Shown: positions 29,473 to 38,108 of the stretch, in pieces
Layout: each line of letters opens with the position of its first letter
Position numbering within the stretch: the stretch's first letter is position 1
DNA from: Acidimicrobiia bacterium
Lineage (GTDB): Bacteria; Actinomycetota; Acidimicrobiia; Acidimicrobiales; Aldehydirespiratoraceae
DNA length: 64,000 nucleotides
Assembly (NCBI GenBank): GCA_022828135.1
Contig: JAJEJB010000004.1
Span: forward strand, 1 to 64,000
Reading direction: 5' to 3'
Notes under the pieces: generated by a model
What the model saw: only the letters and a program-made list of their open reading frames with translations
Databases searched by the model: none
Told to the model about the DNA's origin: nothing
Position numbers and translations under genes: made by a program

Positions 29473-30060
29473 TCAGAGCGAGGCCAGGAAGGAGTCGACC
29501 GCGGCCACTATCTCGGCGTCGACCCGTGATTTGGGGTTGTGGCCCTGGCCCGCGAGCCAGTGGACGGTCACCTCGCCGGAGATTGCTCCGATGTGGGCCG
29601 CGAACTCCTCGGGCGTGCCGAAGGGATCCCGGTCGCCGATCACAAGCAGGGTGGGCGGGTCCATGCCGCTGAAGTGCCCGACCCGCAGCTTCTCGGGCTT
29701 GCCCGGCGGGTGCAGCGGGTAGCTGAGCAGCACCAGCCCAGCCGCGGGCAGCCCCTCGGCCACCGCCATGGAGCACATGCGACCCCCCATCGAACGCCCT
29801 CCCAGCACGAGCCGGTCGGTGGTGGTGCCCAACGCGGCCGCGAAGGCCTCGGCTTCGGAGCGAACCTCCTCGATCAGCTTCGGAGCCCGGTCCGGGAAGC
29901 GGCGGCCTCGGCGCCGGTAGTCGAACTCCGTGCGACGCACCGGCATCTCGAGATCGGCATCGAGAGCGACGAGCGTGTGCTGGTCGGCGCTGCCTCCCGC
30001 CCCGGGAAACAGCAGCAGCCCGGCCGCCGAGGAGGGCTTGGTGCCGGGACCTGACGCCAT
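29473..30060 (-). CDS. Small alpha/beta hydrolase (KANL3/Tex30-like)
   Basis: A 195-residue alpha/beta hydrolase. LLFPGAGGSADQHTLVALD begins the fold, the nucleophile elbow is GGRSMGGRMCS, the acid is in LVIGDRDPFGTPEE and the histidine in GQGHNPKS. The short length and the LSYPLHPPGKPEKLR stretch match the KANL3/Tex30 (DUF-type dienelactone hydrolase-like) family. Substrate unknown. TAGTCT lies seven bases before the ATG. It is divergent from the sulfatase gene. Confidence 0.83.
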   Translation of the reverse strand: MASGPGTKPSSAAGLLLFPGAGGSADQHTLVALDADLEMPVRRTEFDYRRRGRRFPDRAPKLIEEVRSEAEAFAAALGTTTDRLVLGGRSMGGRMCSMAVAEGLPAAGLVLLSYPLHPPGKPEKLRVGHFSGMDPPTLLVIGDRDPFGTPEEFAAHIGAISGEVTVHWLAGQGHNPKSRVDAEIVAAVDSFLASL

Positions 30061-30119
30061 CTCTCGAAGACTAGGTGGGAAAGCCCTCCCGCTCTCGGTG
30101 CCAGCGCTAGCGTCCGGCC

Positions 30120-31640
30120 ATGGACAGACCCAACATCCTGGTTGTCATGGCCGACCAACTGGCGCCCCATTTCACCGGCGCGTACGGGCACCCGCTGGTG
30201 CGCACGCCGGCCATGGACGCGTTGGCCGAGCGGGGTGTCCGCTTCGACGCCGCCTACTGCAGCTCGCCGCTGTGCGCACCGTCGCGGTTCTCGATGATGT
30301 CAGGGCGGCTCGCGTCGGAGATCGGGGCGTTCGACAATGGAGCCGAGTTCACGGCCTCGATACCCACCATAGCCCATTACCTGCGGCTGGCCGGCTACCG
30401 CACCACGCTGTCGGGAAAGATGCACTTCGTCGGACCCGACCAACTCCACGGCTTCGAGGAGCGCCTCACCACCGACGTCTACCCGTCCGGCTTCGCCTGG
30501 GCCGCCAACTGGGACGCGGCCGCCCAACATCCCGGCAAGTGGTACTACGACTTCGAGTCAGTGACCGGGGCCGGACCGGTGCTGGCCAACTTCCAGATCG
30601 ACTACGACGACGAGGTCGGATTCGCAGCCGTGCGCCGCCTCTACAACCTAGCCCGGCCCCACGCCGACGACCGGCCGTTCTTCCTGGTGGCGTCGTTCAT
30701 CCATCCCCACGACCCCTATGAGGCCCGTCCCGAGTGGTGGAACCTCTACGACCACGACGATATCGACCTGCCCGACCTGATCGACGACGAGGCGGTCGAC
30801 CCCCACACCCTGCGCATCCGCCTGGGCACCCAGGGCGACACCGCCGGCTATACGGAGGCCCACTACCGCACCGCCCGCCACGGGTACTACGCCGCCACCA
30901 GCTATTTCGACTCCTGGCTCGGCCGCCTGGTCGATGCGCTGGCCGAGACCGGCCGCCTGGACGACACCGTGGTCATCGTCATCAGCGACCACGGCGACAT
31001 GCTCGGCGACCGGGGCGTGTTCTTCAAGATGTCGTTCTTCGAGCGCTCGGCCCGGGTGCCGCTGATCATGGCCGGGCCCGGGATCGTGCCCGGCATGACC
31101 GTTCCGAACGCCTGCTCGCTGCTCGACCTGCTGCCCACCCTGCTCGACATCGCCTCCGACGGCGGTGCCTGGCCCGAGTTCGACACGCCGACTTCGGGGC
31201 GCAGCCTCTGGGAGCTGGCCTGCGGCGGCAGCGACGACATCGACGAGACCGTCGGCGAGTACATGGCCGTGTTGACGTCGCATCCGATCTTCATGATCCG
31301 TCGGGGCCGCCACAAGTACATCCACTGCGACTCCGATCCCCCACTGCTCTACGACGTCGAGGCCGACCCACTCGAGCGCACCAACCTGGCTGACGAACCC
31401 GGCTGCGCCGAGCTGACCGCAGCCTTTGCATCCGAGACCGTGCAGCGTTGGGACAGCGCGGCCATCCGCGAGCGGGTGCTCGCCTCCCAGCGGTCCCGGC
31501 GCGCCATCCAGGCCGCGATCGGCACCAACGGCCCCGGTTGGGACTACCGGCCCGAGCGCGACGCCAACACCGAATACGTGCGCGACCACACGACCTACGC
31601 CCAGATCGGCACCCGGAGCCGGATCAGCCTCCCAGCCTGA
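30120..31640 (+). CDS. betC: Sulfatase, choline-sulfatase-like
   Basis: A 506-residue type I sulfatase. NILVVMADQLAPH begins the metal site and C52-A-P-S-R56 is the signature in which the cysteine becomes formylglycine. SGKMHFVGPDQLHGFEERL and TTDVYPSGFAW closely recall choline-sulfatase (BetC), which releases choline and sulfate from choline-O-sulfate. SDHGDMLGDRG completes the metal ligands. No signal peptide, so the substrate must be imported. TAGCGT lies six bases before the ATG. No bet dehydrogenases or transporter are adjacent, so the exact substrate stays inferred. Confidence 0.85.
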   Translation: MDRPNILVVMADQLAPHFTGAYGHPLVRTPAMDALAERGVRFDAAYCSSPLCAPSRFSMMSGRLASEIGAFDNGAEFTASIPTIAHYLRLAGYRTTLSGKMHFVGPDQLHGFEERLTTDVYPSGFAWAANWDAAAQHPGKWYYDFESVTGAGPVLANFQIDYDDEVGFAAVRRLYNLARPHADDRPFFLVASFIHPHDPYEARPEWWNLYDHDDIDLPDLIDDEAVDPHTLRIRLGTQGDTAGYTEAHYRTARHGYYAATSYFDSWLGRLVDALAETGRLDDTVVIVISDHGDMLGDRGVFFKMSFFERSARVPLIMAGPGIVPGMTVPNACSLLDLLPTLLDIASDGGAWPEFDTPTSGRSLWELACGGSDDIDETVGEYMAVLTSHPIFMIRRGRHKYIHCDSDPPLLYDVEADPLERTNLADEPGCAELTAAFASETVQRWDSAAIRERVLASQRSRRAIQAAIGTNGPGWDYRPERDANTEYVRDHTTYAQIGTRSRISLPA

Positions 31641-31658
31641 ACCGCTGAGAGGCTCGGT

Positions 31659-32678
31659 TCAGATGGCCTTGATGGCTGTCATGACGGCCCGCCAGCGGTC
31701 GGGGTCGCCGCCCGGCGGGGCGTAGAACGAGATCCGGCTGATGACGTCGCCGTATCGACGGGCGAGTTCGGGGGCGATCCCCTCGGGCGCGGCGACCACC
31801 GCGAACGTGTTGAAGATCTCGTCGTCGATGAGGGTGCCCATCTCAACCCACTGGCCCCGTTTGGACAGCGTGTTGAGCTCAATCTGGAGGTCGCCCCAGC
31901 CGTGGGTCTCCAGCACCGGCCGGTAGGCGGGCGTGGAGCCGTAGAAGGCGATCTGCTGGCGGGTGGCGGCCGCGGAGTGCTCCATCTCCTCGTCGGTCTC
32001 GCCGGTCACCACGAACGACGGTCCGGCTATCTCGTAGCCGTCCATCTCGGCGCCGGCCTTGGCCCGGCCCCGCTCCAGCGCGGGCAGCGTGACCTCGCGC
32101 AGATACTTCTCGGTGGTGAACGGGTGGCACAGGAACCCGTCGCACACCTCGCCGGCGACCTCGGTCATCAGCGGGCCGACCCCGGCCAGGTAGATCGGCG
32201 GCGGTCCGGAGTCGCCGAGGTCGGTGGCTTTGGGGGCGAACATGGGCGTCATCAGGGTGTGCCGGTAGAACTCGCCCTCGAAGCACAGCGGCGTGCCGTG
32301 CAGCCAGGCGTCCCAGATGGCCCGGACGGCCTGCATCATCTCGCGCATGCGGGCCGCCGGCCGGCTCCACTCCATCGAGAAGCGCTTGGTGATGTGGGGC
32401 TTGATCTGGCTGCCGAGACCCAGCACGAAACGGCCCTGCGACAGAGTCTGCAGATCCCACCCGATGTTGGCCAGCAGCATGGGGTTGCGGGCGAACGCCA
32501 CCGCAATGGCGGTGCCCAGCTCGATTCTGCTGGTGTCGGCTGCCGCGACGGCCAGGGGCAGGAACGGGTCGTGAGGCCCTTCAACCGTCCACGCGCCCGA
32601 GTAGCCGACCGCCTCAAGGCCGGAGGCCGTGCGACCTGCGTCCGTGATTGAGCCCAGCAGCATCGAATCGATCTTCAT
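31659..32678 (-). CDS. LLM-class F420-dependent oxidoreductase
   Basis: A 339-residue luciferase-like monooxygenase-fold protein of the F420-dependent class common in actinobacteria. ELGTAIAVAFARNPMLLA, LSQGRFVLGLGSQIKPHITKRF and the EVCDGFLCHPF segment fit the TIGR03617-like group. Such enzymes use reduced F420 (or flavin) to reduce or oxidise diverse substrates; the substrate here is unknown. It is convergent with the sulfatase and divergent from the P450 gene. TACCGT lies eight bases upstream of the ATG. Confidence 0.88.
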   Translation of the reverse strand: MKIDSMLLGSITDAGRTASGLEAVGYSGAWTVEGPHDPFLPLAVAAADTSRIELGTAIAVAFARNPMLLANIGWDLQTLSQGRFVLGLGSQIKPHITKRFSMEWSRPAARMREMMQAVRAIWDAWLHGTPLCFEGEFYRHTLMTPMFAPKATDLGDSGPPPIYLAGVGPLMTEVAGEVCDGFLCHPFTTEKYLREVTLPALERGRAKAGAEMDGYEIAGPSFVVTGETDEEMEHSAAATRQQIAFYGSTPAYRPVLETHGWGDLQIELNTLSKRGQWVEMGTLIDDEIFNTFAVVAAPEGIAPELARRYGDVISRISFYAPPGGDPDRWRAVMTAIKAI

Positions 32679-32767
32679 GGCGGGCGACGGTACCCACCGC
32701 CTGCGGCGGCAGCACCGCGCCGGCCGTCGTGGCCTGTCTCAGTAGCCTCGCCGTGACAGGGGTGCTG

Positions 32768-33961
32768 ATGACGACTACCGATATCGAGGGTTTCGTGCTT
32801 CGCGGCGGCGAGAGCTGGCGGTCGCCGTGGAGTTCGTACCGGTGGCTGCGGGACAACGATCCCGTCCACCGGGTCGATCATCCGCTACTCGGCCGTTTCT
32901 GGGTGCTGTCACGGTTCGGTGACGTTATTGACGCGGCCCGCGACACGGCCACGTTCTCGTCGGCTCAGGGTCTCACGCCCGGACCTGACTCGGGAGTGAT
33001 GTTCGAGGACGGCACCCGCCCCATCGTGATGATGGATCCCCCCGATCACACGAGCATGCGCCGGCTGGTGTCGAGGCCCATGACCCCCCGCATGGTCTCG
33101 CCGATCGAGCCGGCTGTCCGGGCCTTCGTACGAGAACGGCTCGACGATGTTCCCGCCGGGATCGAGATCGACGTAGTCGAGCTGCTGTTCAAGCCGCTGC
33201 CTAGCTTCGTGGTCGCCCACTACCTGGGTGTGCCACCCGATGATCGCGTTCGCTTCGACGCTTGGACGGACAGCATCGTCGCGGCCAACGCCGACGCCGA
33301 CCTGGAGTTGGCGACCGACGCCTTCATGGGGCTGTTCGCCTTCGGATCGGAACTGATCGAGCGCCGCAAGGCCGAGCCGGGCAACGACCTGGTGTCGCTC
33401 CTGGTGCAGGCCGGCGAGGGAGCCGTCTCAGCGGGTTGGATCGTCGGGTTCGTGTTCACCATGGTCACCGGCGGCAACGACACCACCACGGGCCTGCTGG
33501 GCGGTGCGGCCGCCCTGCTCACCGAGAGGTTCGACCAGCGCCGGCTCCTTCTCGACCATTCCGCCCTGATCCCCGGATCCGTCGAGGAACTCCTCCGGCT
33601 GACCTCACCGGTGCAGAACCTCGCCCGCACCACCACCACCGATGTCGGGCTGCACGGCACGACCATCCCGGCGGGCGACAAGGTGATGCTCCTGTACGGA
33701 TCGGCCAACCGCGACGAGCGGGTGTTCGGGGCCGACGCTGGCGAACTTGACGTCTGCCGGCGGATCGACAGGATGGTGTCGTTCGGCTACGGAGCCCACC
33801 ACTGCCTGGGCGCAGCCGCGGCCCGCCTGCAAGCTGTGGTGGTGCTCGAGGAATTGCTGGCTCGCTTCCCCGACTTCGCGGTGGACGCGGAAGCCGGCCG
33901 GTTCGCTTCAGGCGCCTACGTCCGGCGGTACGAGAGTCTCCCGTTCGTGGCCCGCGCATGA
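32768..33961 (+). CDS. Cytochrome P450
   Basis: A soluble bacterial cytochrome P450 (397 residues). The heme-binding loop is VSFGYGAHHCLGAAAARLQ with the ligand cysteine, the I-helix oxygen-binding stretch is VTGGNDTTTG, and the ExxR motif lies in VEELLRLTSP. Substrate cannot be told; the style resembles CYP families acting on steroids, terpenes or fatty acids in actinobacteria. ATG 32768 is the likely start; GTG at 32762 is an alternative. The stop overlaps the next gene in ATGA, so both are translated together. No ferredoxin gene is adjacent. Confidence 0.93.
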   Translation: MTTTDIEGFVLRGGESWRSPWSSYRWLRDNDPVHRVDHPLLGRFWVLSRFGDVIDAARDTATFSSAQGLTPGPDSGVMFEDGTRPIVMMDPPDHTSMRRLVSRPMTPRMVSPIEPAVRAFVRERLDDVPAGIEIDVVELLFKPLPSFVVAHYLGVPPDDRVRFDAWTDSIVAANADADLELATDAFMGLFAFGSELIERRKAEPGNDLVSLLVQAGEGAVSAGWIVGFVFTMVTGGNDTTTGLLGGAAALLTERFDQRRLLLDHSALIPGSVEELLRLTSPVQNLARTTTTDVGLHGTTIPAGDKVMLLYGSANRDERVFGADAGELDVCRRIDRMVSFGYGAHHCLGAAAARLQAVVVLEELLARFPDFAVDAEAGRFASGAYVRRYESLPFVARA

Positions 33962-35103
33962 ACGTCGGGAACGCTGCTGGCGTCGGGAAACCGACCGGCT
34001 TCGCCTCGGGCGAGGATCTGTACCGGATCGTCTGCGAATACGCCGCGCTCGGGCACCACCGGTCGGGCACAGACCGCGACGCTGCCACGACGGAGTGGTT
34101 TGTTGATCTGATGAGCGACCTCGGGGAGGTCATCAGCTCGACGGTGGAGTTCGAGCGATACGACGTGGCTAGCGAACTCTCCGCTGACGAGCGTCCGATC
34201 AACCATTTGGCCCTGTACTACGAATTCACCGGAGAAGTCGATACCTCCGACGTGGCTGTCCGACGGTTTGACCCCCTCGGGGGCGGGTTCCCCGACGTGG
34301 CCAACAACCTCATCGAGGAGACCAGGCGGGAGGGGCACGAGGCGCTGGTGATCTGCACCGACCAGCCCGACGGAGAGCTGGTCGCCATCAACCGGGAACT
34401 GCATGCCAGCCCTTCCGGGTTGCCGACCGTCCTGGTGGCTGGCCGCCACTACGACATTCTGGCCTCGTCGGCCGTTCGCCTGCGGCTCAGGGCGGGGCTC
34501 GTGGAGGGTCGCACCGCCAACATCGAGGTCAGTTCCGACCAGCCGGGGCGCCGGCTGGTGCTTACCACCCCGCTTAATGGCTGGTTCAGCGCGGCCGGCG
34601 AGCGTGGAACCGGCATTGCCGTGCTGCGCCATGTGGCCGAGCGGCTTACTGACCGCCCGTTGACGGTGGTCGCCACCGGGGGCCACGAGCTGGGCTACAT
34701 GGGCGCGTACGCCTGGGTAGACCGGTGCACCGAGCCGCCGGTGGGCATTGCGCACATCGGTGCGTCGCTCGCCGTGGAGACTGCGGTCAGGGGCGGCCGC
34801 CAACTCATCGACAGCCGCATCGCCATGACCACGCTGGGCGAAGCAACCGCCCGCGGCGTGACCGAGGCTCTCGATGATGCCGGGATCACGCTGCGCTGCG
34901 ACTCGGACACGTGGCTCGGAGAGGGTGAGGCGTGGAGCCTCCTGGGCGTCCCGGTGCTGTCGACGACGGGCGCGGGGCCGGATTTTCACACTCCCTCCGA
35001 CACCCCCGAGCGGGCTACGTCACCCGGCGCCCTGGCCACGGTCGCCGACGCCGTGCACCGGGCTGTGGCCGCTTTCTGCGGCGCCACTACGGTCTGCTCG
35101 TAG
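33958..35103 (+). CDS. M28 peptidase-like protein, metal ligands mostly lost
   Basis: A 381-residue protein with the outline of an M28 family aminopeptidase. The N-terminus has HHRSGTDRDAATTEWFVDLMSDLG, typical of M28. Where M28 enzymes have the first metal His-x-Asp there is TTPLNG (from 203), where DDN is expected there is GERG, and the catalytic EE is replaced by HE in GGHELGYMGA. Only the last histidine (DFHTPSDTPE) is clearly kept. It may be a non-hydrolytic or repurposed protein. ATGA overlap with the P450 gene suggests a joint function, perhaps on the same metabolite. Confidence 0.7.
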   Translation: MNVGNAAGVGKPTGFASGEDLYRIVCEYAALGHHRSGTDRDAATTEWFVDLMSDLGEVISSTVEFERYDVASELSADERPINHLALYYEFTGEVDTSDVAVRRFDPLGGGFPDVANNLIEETRREGHEALVICTDQPDGELVAINRELHASPSGLPTVLVAGRHYDILASSAVRLRLRAGLVEGRTANIEVSSDQPGRRLVLTTPLNGWFSAAGERGTGIAVLRHVAERLTDRPLTVVATGGHELGYMGAYAWVDRCTEPPVGIAHIGASLAVETAVRGGRQLIDSRIAMTTLGEATARGVTEALDDAGITLRCDSDTWLGEGEAWSLLGVPVLSTTGAGPDFHTPSDTPERATSPGALATVADAVHRAVAAFCGATTVCS

Positions 35104-35140
35104 GTAGAAAGGCGCAAGCGGGGACTCAAGGGAGTACGGC

Positions 35141-35983
35141 ATGCAGGTTCGAAGGGTCGCCGGAGCCCTCGGCGCCGAGATCATCGGCGTCGACCTCCGG
35201 GATCCCGACCTCGACTTCGAAGCCGTCTATGGGGCCTTCCTCGAGCACGAGGTCATCTTCTTCCGGGGTGCGCACCTCACCGAGGAGGAGCACCTCGCCC
35301 TCGGTCGCCGCTTCGGCACGCCCAGCATCTACCCGGTTGCTCGGGTCATGGGGGCGACCGAGCCCACGATGACCGTCATCAAGGACGGTCCGAACAGCCC
35401 CAACGCCGCCGACCTCTGGCACACCGACGTCACCTGGATGGCCACCCCGCCCAAGGCCGCCCTGCTGCACATGGAGCTGGCTCCCGAGTACGGCGGAGAC
35501 ACGCTGTGGGCCTCGGCGACCCGCGCCTACGAGACGCTCAGCCCGGAGGTGCAGGAGTTCTTCGCTTCGCTGACGATTGTGCACTCCAACGAGGGGTACC
35601 TGAAGCGGGTGGCCGAGAAGGCTGGCGAGCACGCCGCGGCGATCCAGGAGGCCATCAGGCGCGACTACGGTCCGGTGGAGCATCCCCTGGTGCGCACCCA
35701 CCCGGAGACCGGCAAGCGGGCCCTGCTGTACGCCGAGGGGTTCGTCGACCACGTCGCCGGGGTGAGCCGGGCTGAGAGCGACATGGTTCTCAACTTCCTG
35801 CGCGAGCACGTGGCCGAGGTGTCCTTGCACTGCCGCTGGCAGTGGAAGAACGGCGATCTGGCCATCTGGGACGAGCGCTCCACGCTGCACCGCTCCGCGG
35901 CCGACCACTTCCCCCAGCGCCGCATCATCCGCCGCCTCGAGATCGACGGCGATCGCCCCTACTTCGACCCCAACGGCTCCTAG
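35141..35983 (+). CDS. TauD/TfdA-family 2-oxoglutarate dioxygenase
   Basis: A 280-residue Fe(II)/2-oxoglutarate dioxygenase. The facial triad is visible: LWHTDVTW gives His and Asp, and RSTLHRSAADH gives the distal His, followed by the 2-oxoglutarate arginine in QRRIIRRLEIDG. TauD relatives release sulfite from taurine; others act on herbicides, alkyl sulfates or quaternary amines. With a sulfatase 3.5 kb upstream, sulfur or amine scavenging is plausible. It begins 37 bases after the M28-like gene and may share its transcript. Confidence 0.92.
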   Translation: MQVRRVAGALGAEIIGVDLRDPDLDFEAVYGAFLEHEVIFFRGAHLTEEEHLALGRRFGTPSIYPVARVMGATEPTMTVIKDGPNSPNAADLWHTDVTWMATPPKAALLHMELAPEYGGDTLWASATRAYETLSPEVQEFFASLTIVHSNEGYLKRVAEKAGEHAAAIQEAIRRDYGPVEHPLVRTHPETGKRALLYAEGFVDHVAGVSRAESDMVLNFLREHVAEVSLHCRWQWKNGDLAIWDERSTLHRSAADHFPQRRIIRRLEIDGDRPYFDPNGS

Positions 35984-36018
35984 CCCCTCGCCTTCGGCTC
36001 CCTGCCCGCGCCGGATCG

Positions 36019-36483
36019 TCAGCCGAGTTCGTCGTCGCTCGTGCCCGATGCGTCGCGGGCACTCGGGCCGGTGAGCCGGCCCGCCAAGGCGTCGTCCACC
36101 GCAGCGGTGGCGTTGAGGTGGGCGATCAGCGCAGTCAGCTTCCGATCGATCTCGGCGACCGCCGCTTCGAGCTTGTCGAATCGGGCATCCACCATGTCGA
36201 ACCTGGCATCCACCTTGGCCTCGAGGCGGTCGATGCGCCGGTTTGTGTCGTCGATGCGGATGTGGGGGCTGACTATCGCTGCGGTCAGCAGGGCCACGAT
36301 GACGAGACCGAAGAAGCTCAGCAGCGGATTCTCCGCAACCTGAGCCCGCAGGCTTGGCCTGACCACGGTCGCCGCGCCGGCCCGCGCTTGCGCCCGGACG
36401 GTCGATGCGTCAGGTGCGGTGTCAGACGGGTTGACCATGGGGGATGCCGCTTCGGCGGCGGGAATCGGAGCGGATGTCGTCAT
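36019..36483 (-). CDS. Membrane-anchored coiled-coil protein
   Basis: A 154-residue protein with a low-complexity alanine/proline N-terminus, one hydrophobic segment (LLSFFGLVIVALLTAAIV, about residues 53-70), then a coiled coil with the repeats RIDRLEAKVDARFDMVDARFDKLEAAVAEIDRKL written in 11-residue steps, and a short acidic tail. The Bdr-like repeat DARFD appears twice. No catalytic motif. It is transcribed away from the 36673 gene from the strong promoter at 36580-36606. Function unknown. Confidence 0.65.
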   Translation of the reverse strand: MTTSAPIPAAEAASPMVNPSDTAPDASTVRAQARAGAATVVRPSLRAQVAENPLLSFFGLVIVALLTAAIVSPHIRIDDTNRRIDRLEAKVDARFDMVDARFDKLEAAVAEIDRKLTALIAHLNATAAVDDALAGRLTGPSARDASGTSDDELG

Positions 36484-36579
36484 CGGAGCCTCGTCTCAGG
36501 GCCTGCGGCGAGTGTGTGCGACAGGGCGGCTGGATGAATCGGCTGCCGATCAAGCCCGGCAACAAGGCTCGTACGGGAG

Positions 36580-36606
36580 ATTATATGACAATCAATGTCA
36601 TGTCAA
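36580..36606 (-). promoter_or_regulatory. Strong promoter with an internal palindromic operator
   Basis: On the minus strand a perfect TTGACA (36601-36606) and a perfect TATAAT (36580-36585) are 15 bases apart. The spacer is filled by the palindrome TGACA-N5-TGTCA (36586-36600), extended to ATGACA/TGTCAT. A repressor bound there would block the promoter. The leader to the 36019-36483 gene is about 90 bases. The palindrome also lies 72 bases upstream of the divergent 36673 gene. Confidence 0.55.
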
Positions 36607-36672
36607 CACCATGAACCTTCTCCCAGCATCACCCGACCCGGGCTGTCACACCCCGTCCGTACTGTGGCCGTC

Positions 36673-37146
36673 ATGGCAACGGACCATGAGACGGGCTTCG
36701 AGCTCAAGCTGGGCAGCTTGACGGGCTGCATGATGTTGGAGGACAACCCCTTCACCGTCGGGACGGTCGCCGAGGCGCGCTCGGCCATCCTGAAGTTCGC
36801 GATGGAGGCGCTCGACCACCACGGCCACAACCCGGAGAAGCGTGAGTACCTGCGCCTGAACGTACGACCGGGCGGACCTACCTGGGAGGATCTGGCCGAG
36901 TGCGAGGAGGGTCGCCGCTACGACCCGGCCGACCCCGAAACCGGCATGACGTGCAGCTACCTCCTGTATTGCCAGGGCGGCCTAGAAGGCGTCGGCAACG
37001 TCATGTGGACCTACGGCGTAACCATCTGGGCCACCGCACCCCCCGAAGTCTGGGACCACCCCGCCGACCAACCCGCCGGTCTGGGCGACGACGACAACCG
37101 CGGTGATGATGTAGGAATCGATACAGAGTTCAACCTCGACGAGTAG
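36673..37146 (+). CDS. Unknown protein, paralogous fragment nearby
   Basis: A 157-residue soluble protein that I do not recognise. It begins MATDHETGFELKLGS, is rich in Glu/Asp and tryptophan, and ends with a conserved-looking segment EGVGNVMWTYGVTIWATAPPEVWDHP (in pieces) and an acidic tail. Its last 55 codons, the stop and the following leader are duplicated in diverged form at 37893-38108. It is followed after 27 bases by the 37174 gene on the same strand, suggesting a two-gene unit. ATG 36673 is chosen; the frame is open 78 bases further upstream. Confidence 0.6.
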   Translation: MATDHETGFELKLGSLTGCMMLEDNPFTVGTVAEARSAILKFAMEALDHHGHNPEKREYLRLNVRPGGPTWEDLAECEEGRRYDPADPETGMTCSYLLYCQGGLEGVGNVMWTYGVTIWATAPPEVWDHPADQPAGLGDDDNRGDDVGIDTEFNLDE

Positions 37147-37208
37147 TCACTCAATGATCCGAGAGCGAGCAGCATGAGCACCACGGATGAATCCGGGCAG
37201 GGCGCGGC
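36985..37208 (+). repeat. Direct repeat, copy A
   Basis: The end of the 36673 gene, its TAG, the 27-base spacer and the first codons of the 37174 gene. The same arrangement recurs about 905 bases downstream (37893-38108). An exact 33-base match is shared (37021-37053 with 37933-37965), and the spacer plus start region is about four-fifths identical. Confidence 0.75.
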
Positions 37209-37825
37209 GCCGAACGGCGGACCGATGGGTGACGTCGAGCAGCGACGAACTGAGCCGCGTGTCGAGCACGGTCTCACAACTCGAGAGCAAGGCATGGCCC
37301 CGCGAGGGCAGACTCACCAAGACCCGAACGACGCTGAGGCGGACGAGAAGCCCAGCGGCATAGCCGAGGCCGAGCATGCTCCGGCCGCGTCTGTCGTCAA
37401 CCGGACGCTCCGCAAGGGCGCGTCGGCTGCATCCGCACTTGGCGAGCACGTCTCGAAGACGGCCAGCGCTGTCACGCCTCTGGCCACCGAGGTCCGCAAG
37501 ACCGCCGAGACCGCCGAGAAGACCACGCGCAACATCGCCCAGACGGCCGAAAGGGCCACTCGCAATATCGCCAAGACATCCCAGAGGACGGCCCTAGGGA
37601 TAGCGGATCGCCTGACCACCGTCCTGATCGTCTGCATCCAGGCACTCTGGGCAGGGCTCGCGTTCACTGTGGTGATCGTGAACCTCCCTCACCCACGGGG
37701 TCGGGTCTTCGGTCCCCCTGTTCGGCACACTCCTGTGGGCGCTCGGGGCGGCATTCATCGCCCTCACCCCCCGCGCCCTCCGCGCCGGCGCAAGACGGCG
37801 GCGCACCCGAGCGGGCTCTGTGTGA
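37174..37825 (+). pseudogene. Frameshifted membrane protein gene
   Basis: The frame begins MSTTDESGQGAA, runs through a disordered charged region, then an amphipathic repeat (KTAETAEKTTRNIAQTAER, RATRNIAKTSQRTA) and a first membrane helix ending WAGLAFTVVIV. At about 37680-37690 (ctccctcacc) coding sense moves to the next frame: there a second helix, VPLFGTLLWALGAAFIALTP, and a basic tail RAGARRRRTRAGSV lead to TGA at 37823-37825. The original frame continues to 37854 as proline/arginine noise. A one-base insertion is the simplest explanation; a sequencing error is possible. The intact form would be about 217 residues with two helices. Function unknown. Confidence 0.6.
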
Positions 37826-37884
37826 ACTATCGAGAGAAAGGAACCCGCCAATGACCCTCGACGCGAGCGAGGGAGTTGCGAGTA

Positions 37885-38046
37885 GGCGTAAGAGTCGAAG
37901 GCGTCGGAGGCTCGATCTGGAACTACACCGTGACCATCTGGGCCACCGCACCCCCCGAAGTCTGGAACCACCCCACCGGCGAGCCGACTGGACACCGACG
38001 CCGATCCCCGGCGACGATTTCGAAGTCCAACCTCAACAAGTGGTAG
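37885..38046 (+). pseudogene. C-terminal remnant of a 36673-type gene
   Basis: A startless frame reads VEGVGGSIWNYTVTIWATAPPEVW (in pieces), matching the C-terminus of the 36673 product, and ends with NLNKW and TAG at 38044-38046, the position equivalent to the TAG of the intact gene. The N-terminal two thirds are missing. It is the 5' part of repeat copy B and lies 27 bases before mcrB. Confidence 0.65.
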
Positions 38047-38108
38047 TCACTGAATGATCCGAGCGCGAGCAATATGAGCACCATGGATGAACCCGGGCTG
38101 AGCGCGTC
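37893..38108 (+). repeat. Direct repeat, copy B
   Basis: Diverged copy of 36985-37208. It contains the gene remnant, the stop, the spacer and the first codons of mcrB (MSTMDEPG against MSTTDESG). So mcrB has the same leader and the same first codons as the 37174 gene. Confidence 0.75.

Noticed and set aside
37851-38057. A 68-codon frame with an AAAGGA sequence before its ATG
   Set aside because: It reads the gene remnant of repeat copy B in the wrong frame; the homologous frame ends at 38046.
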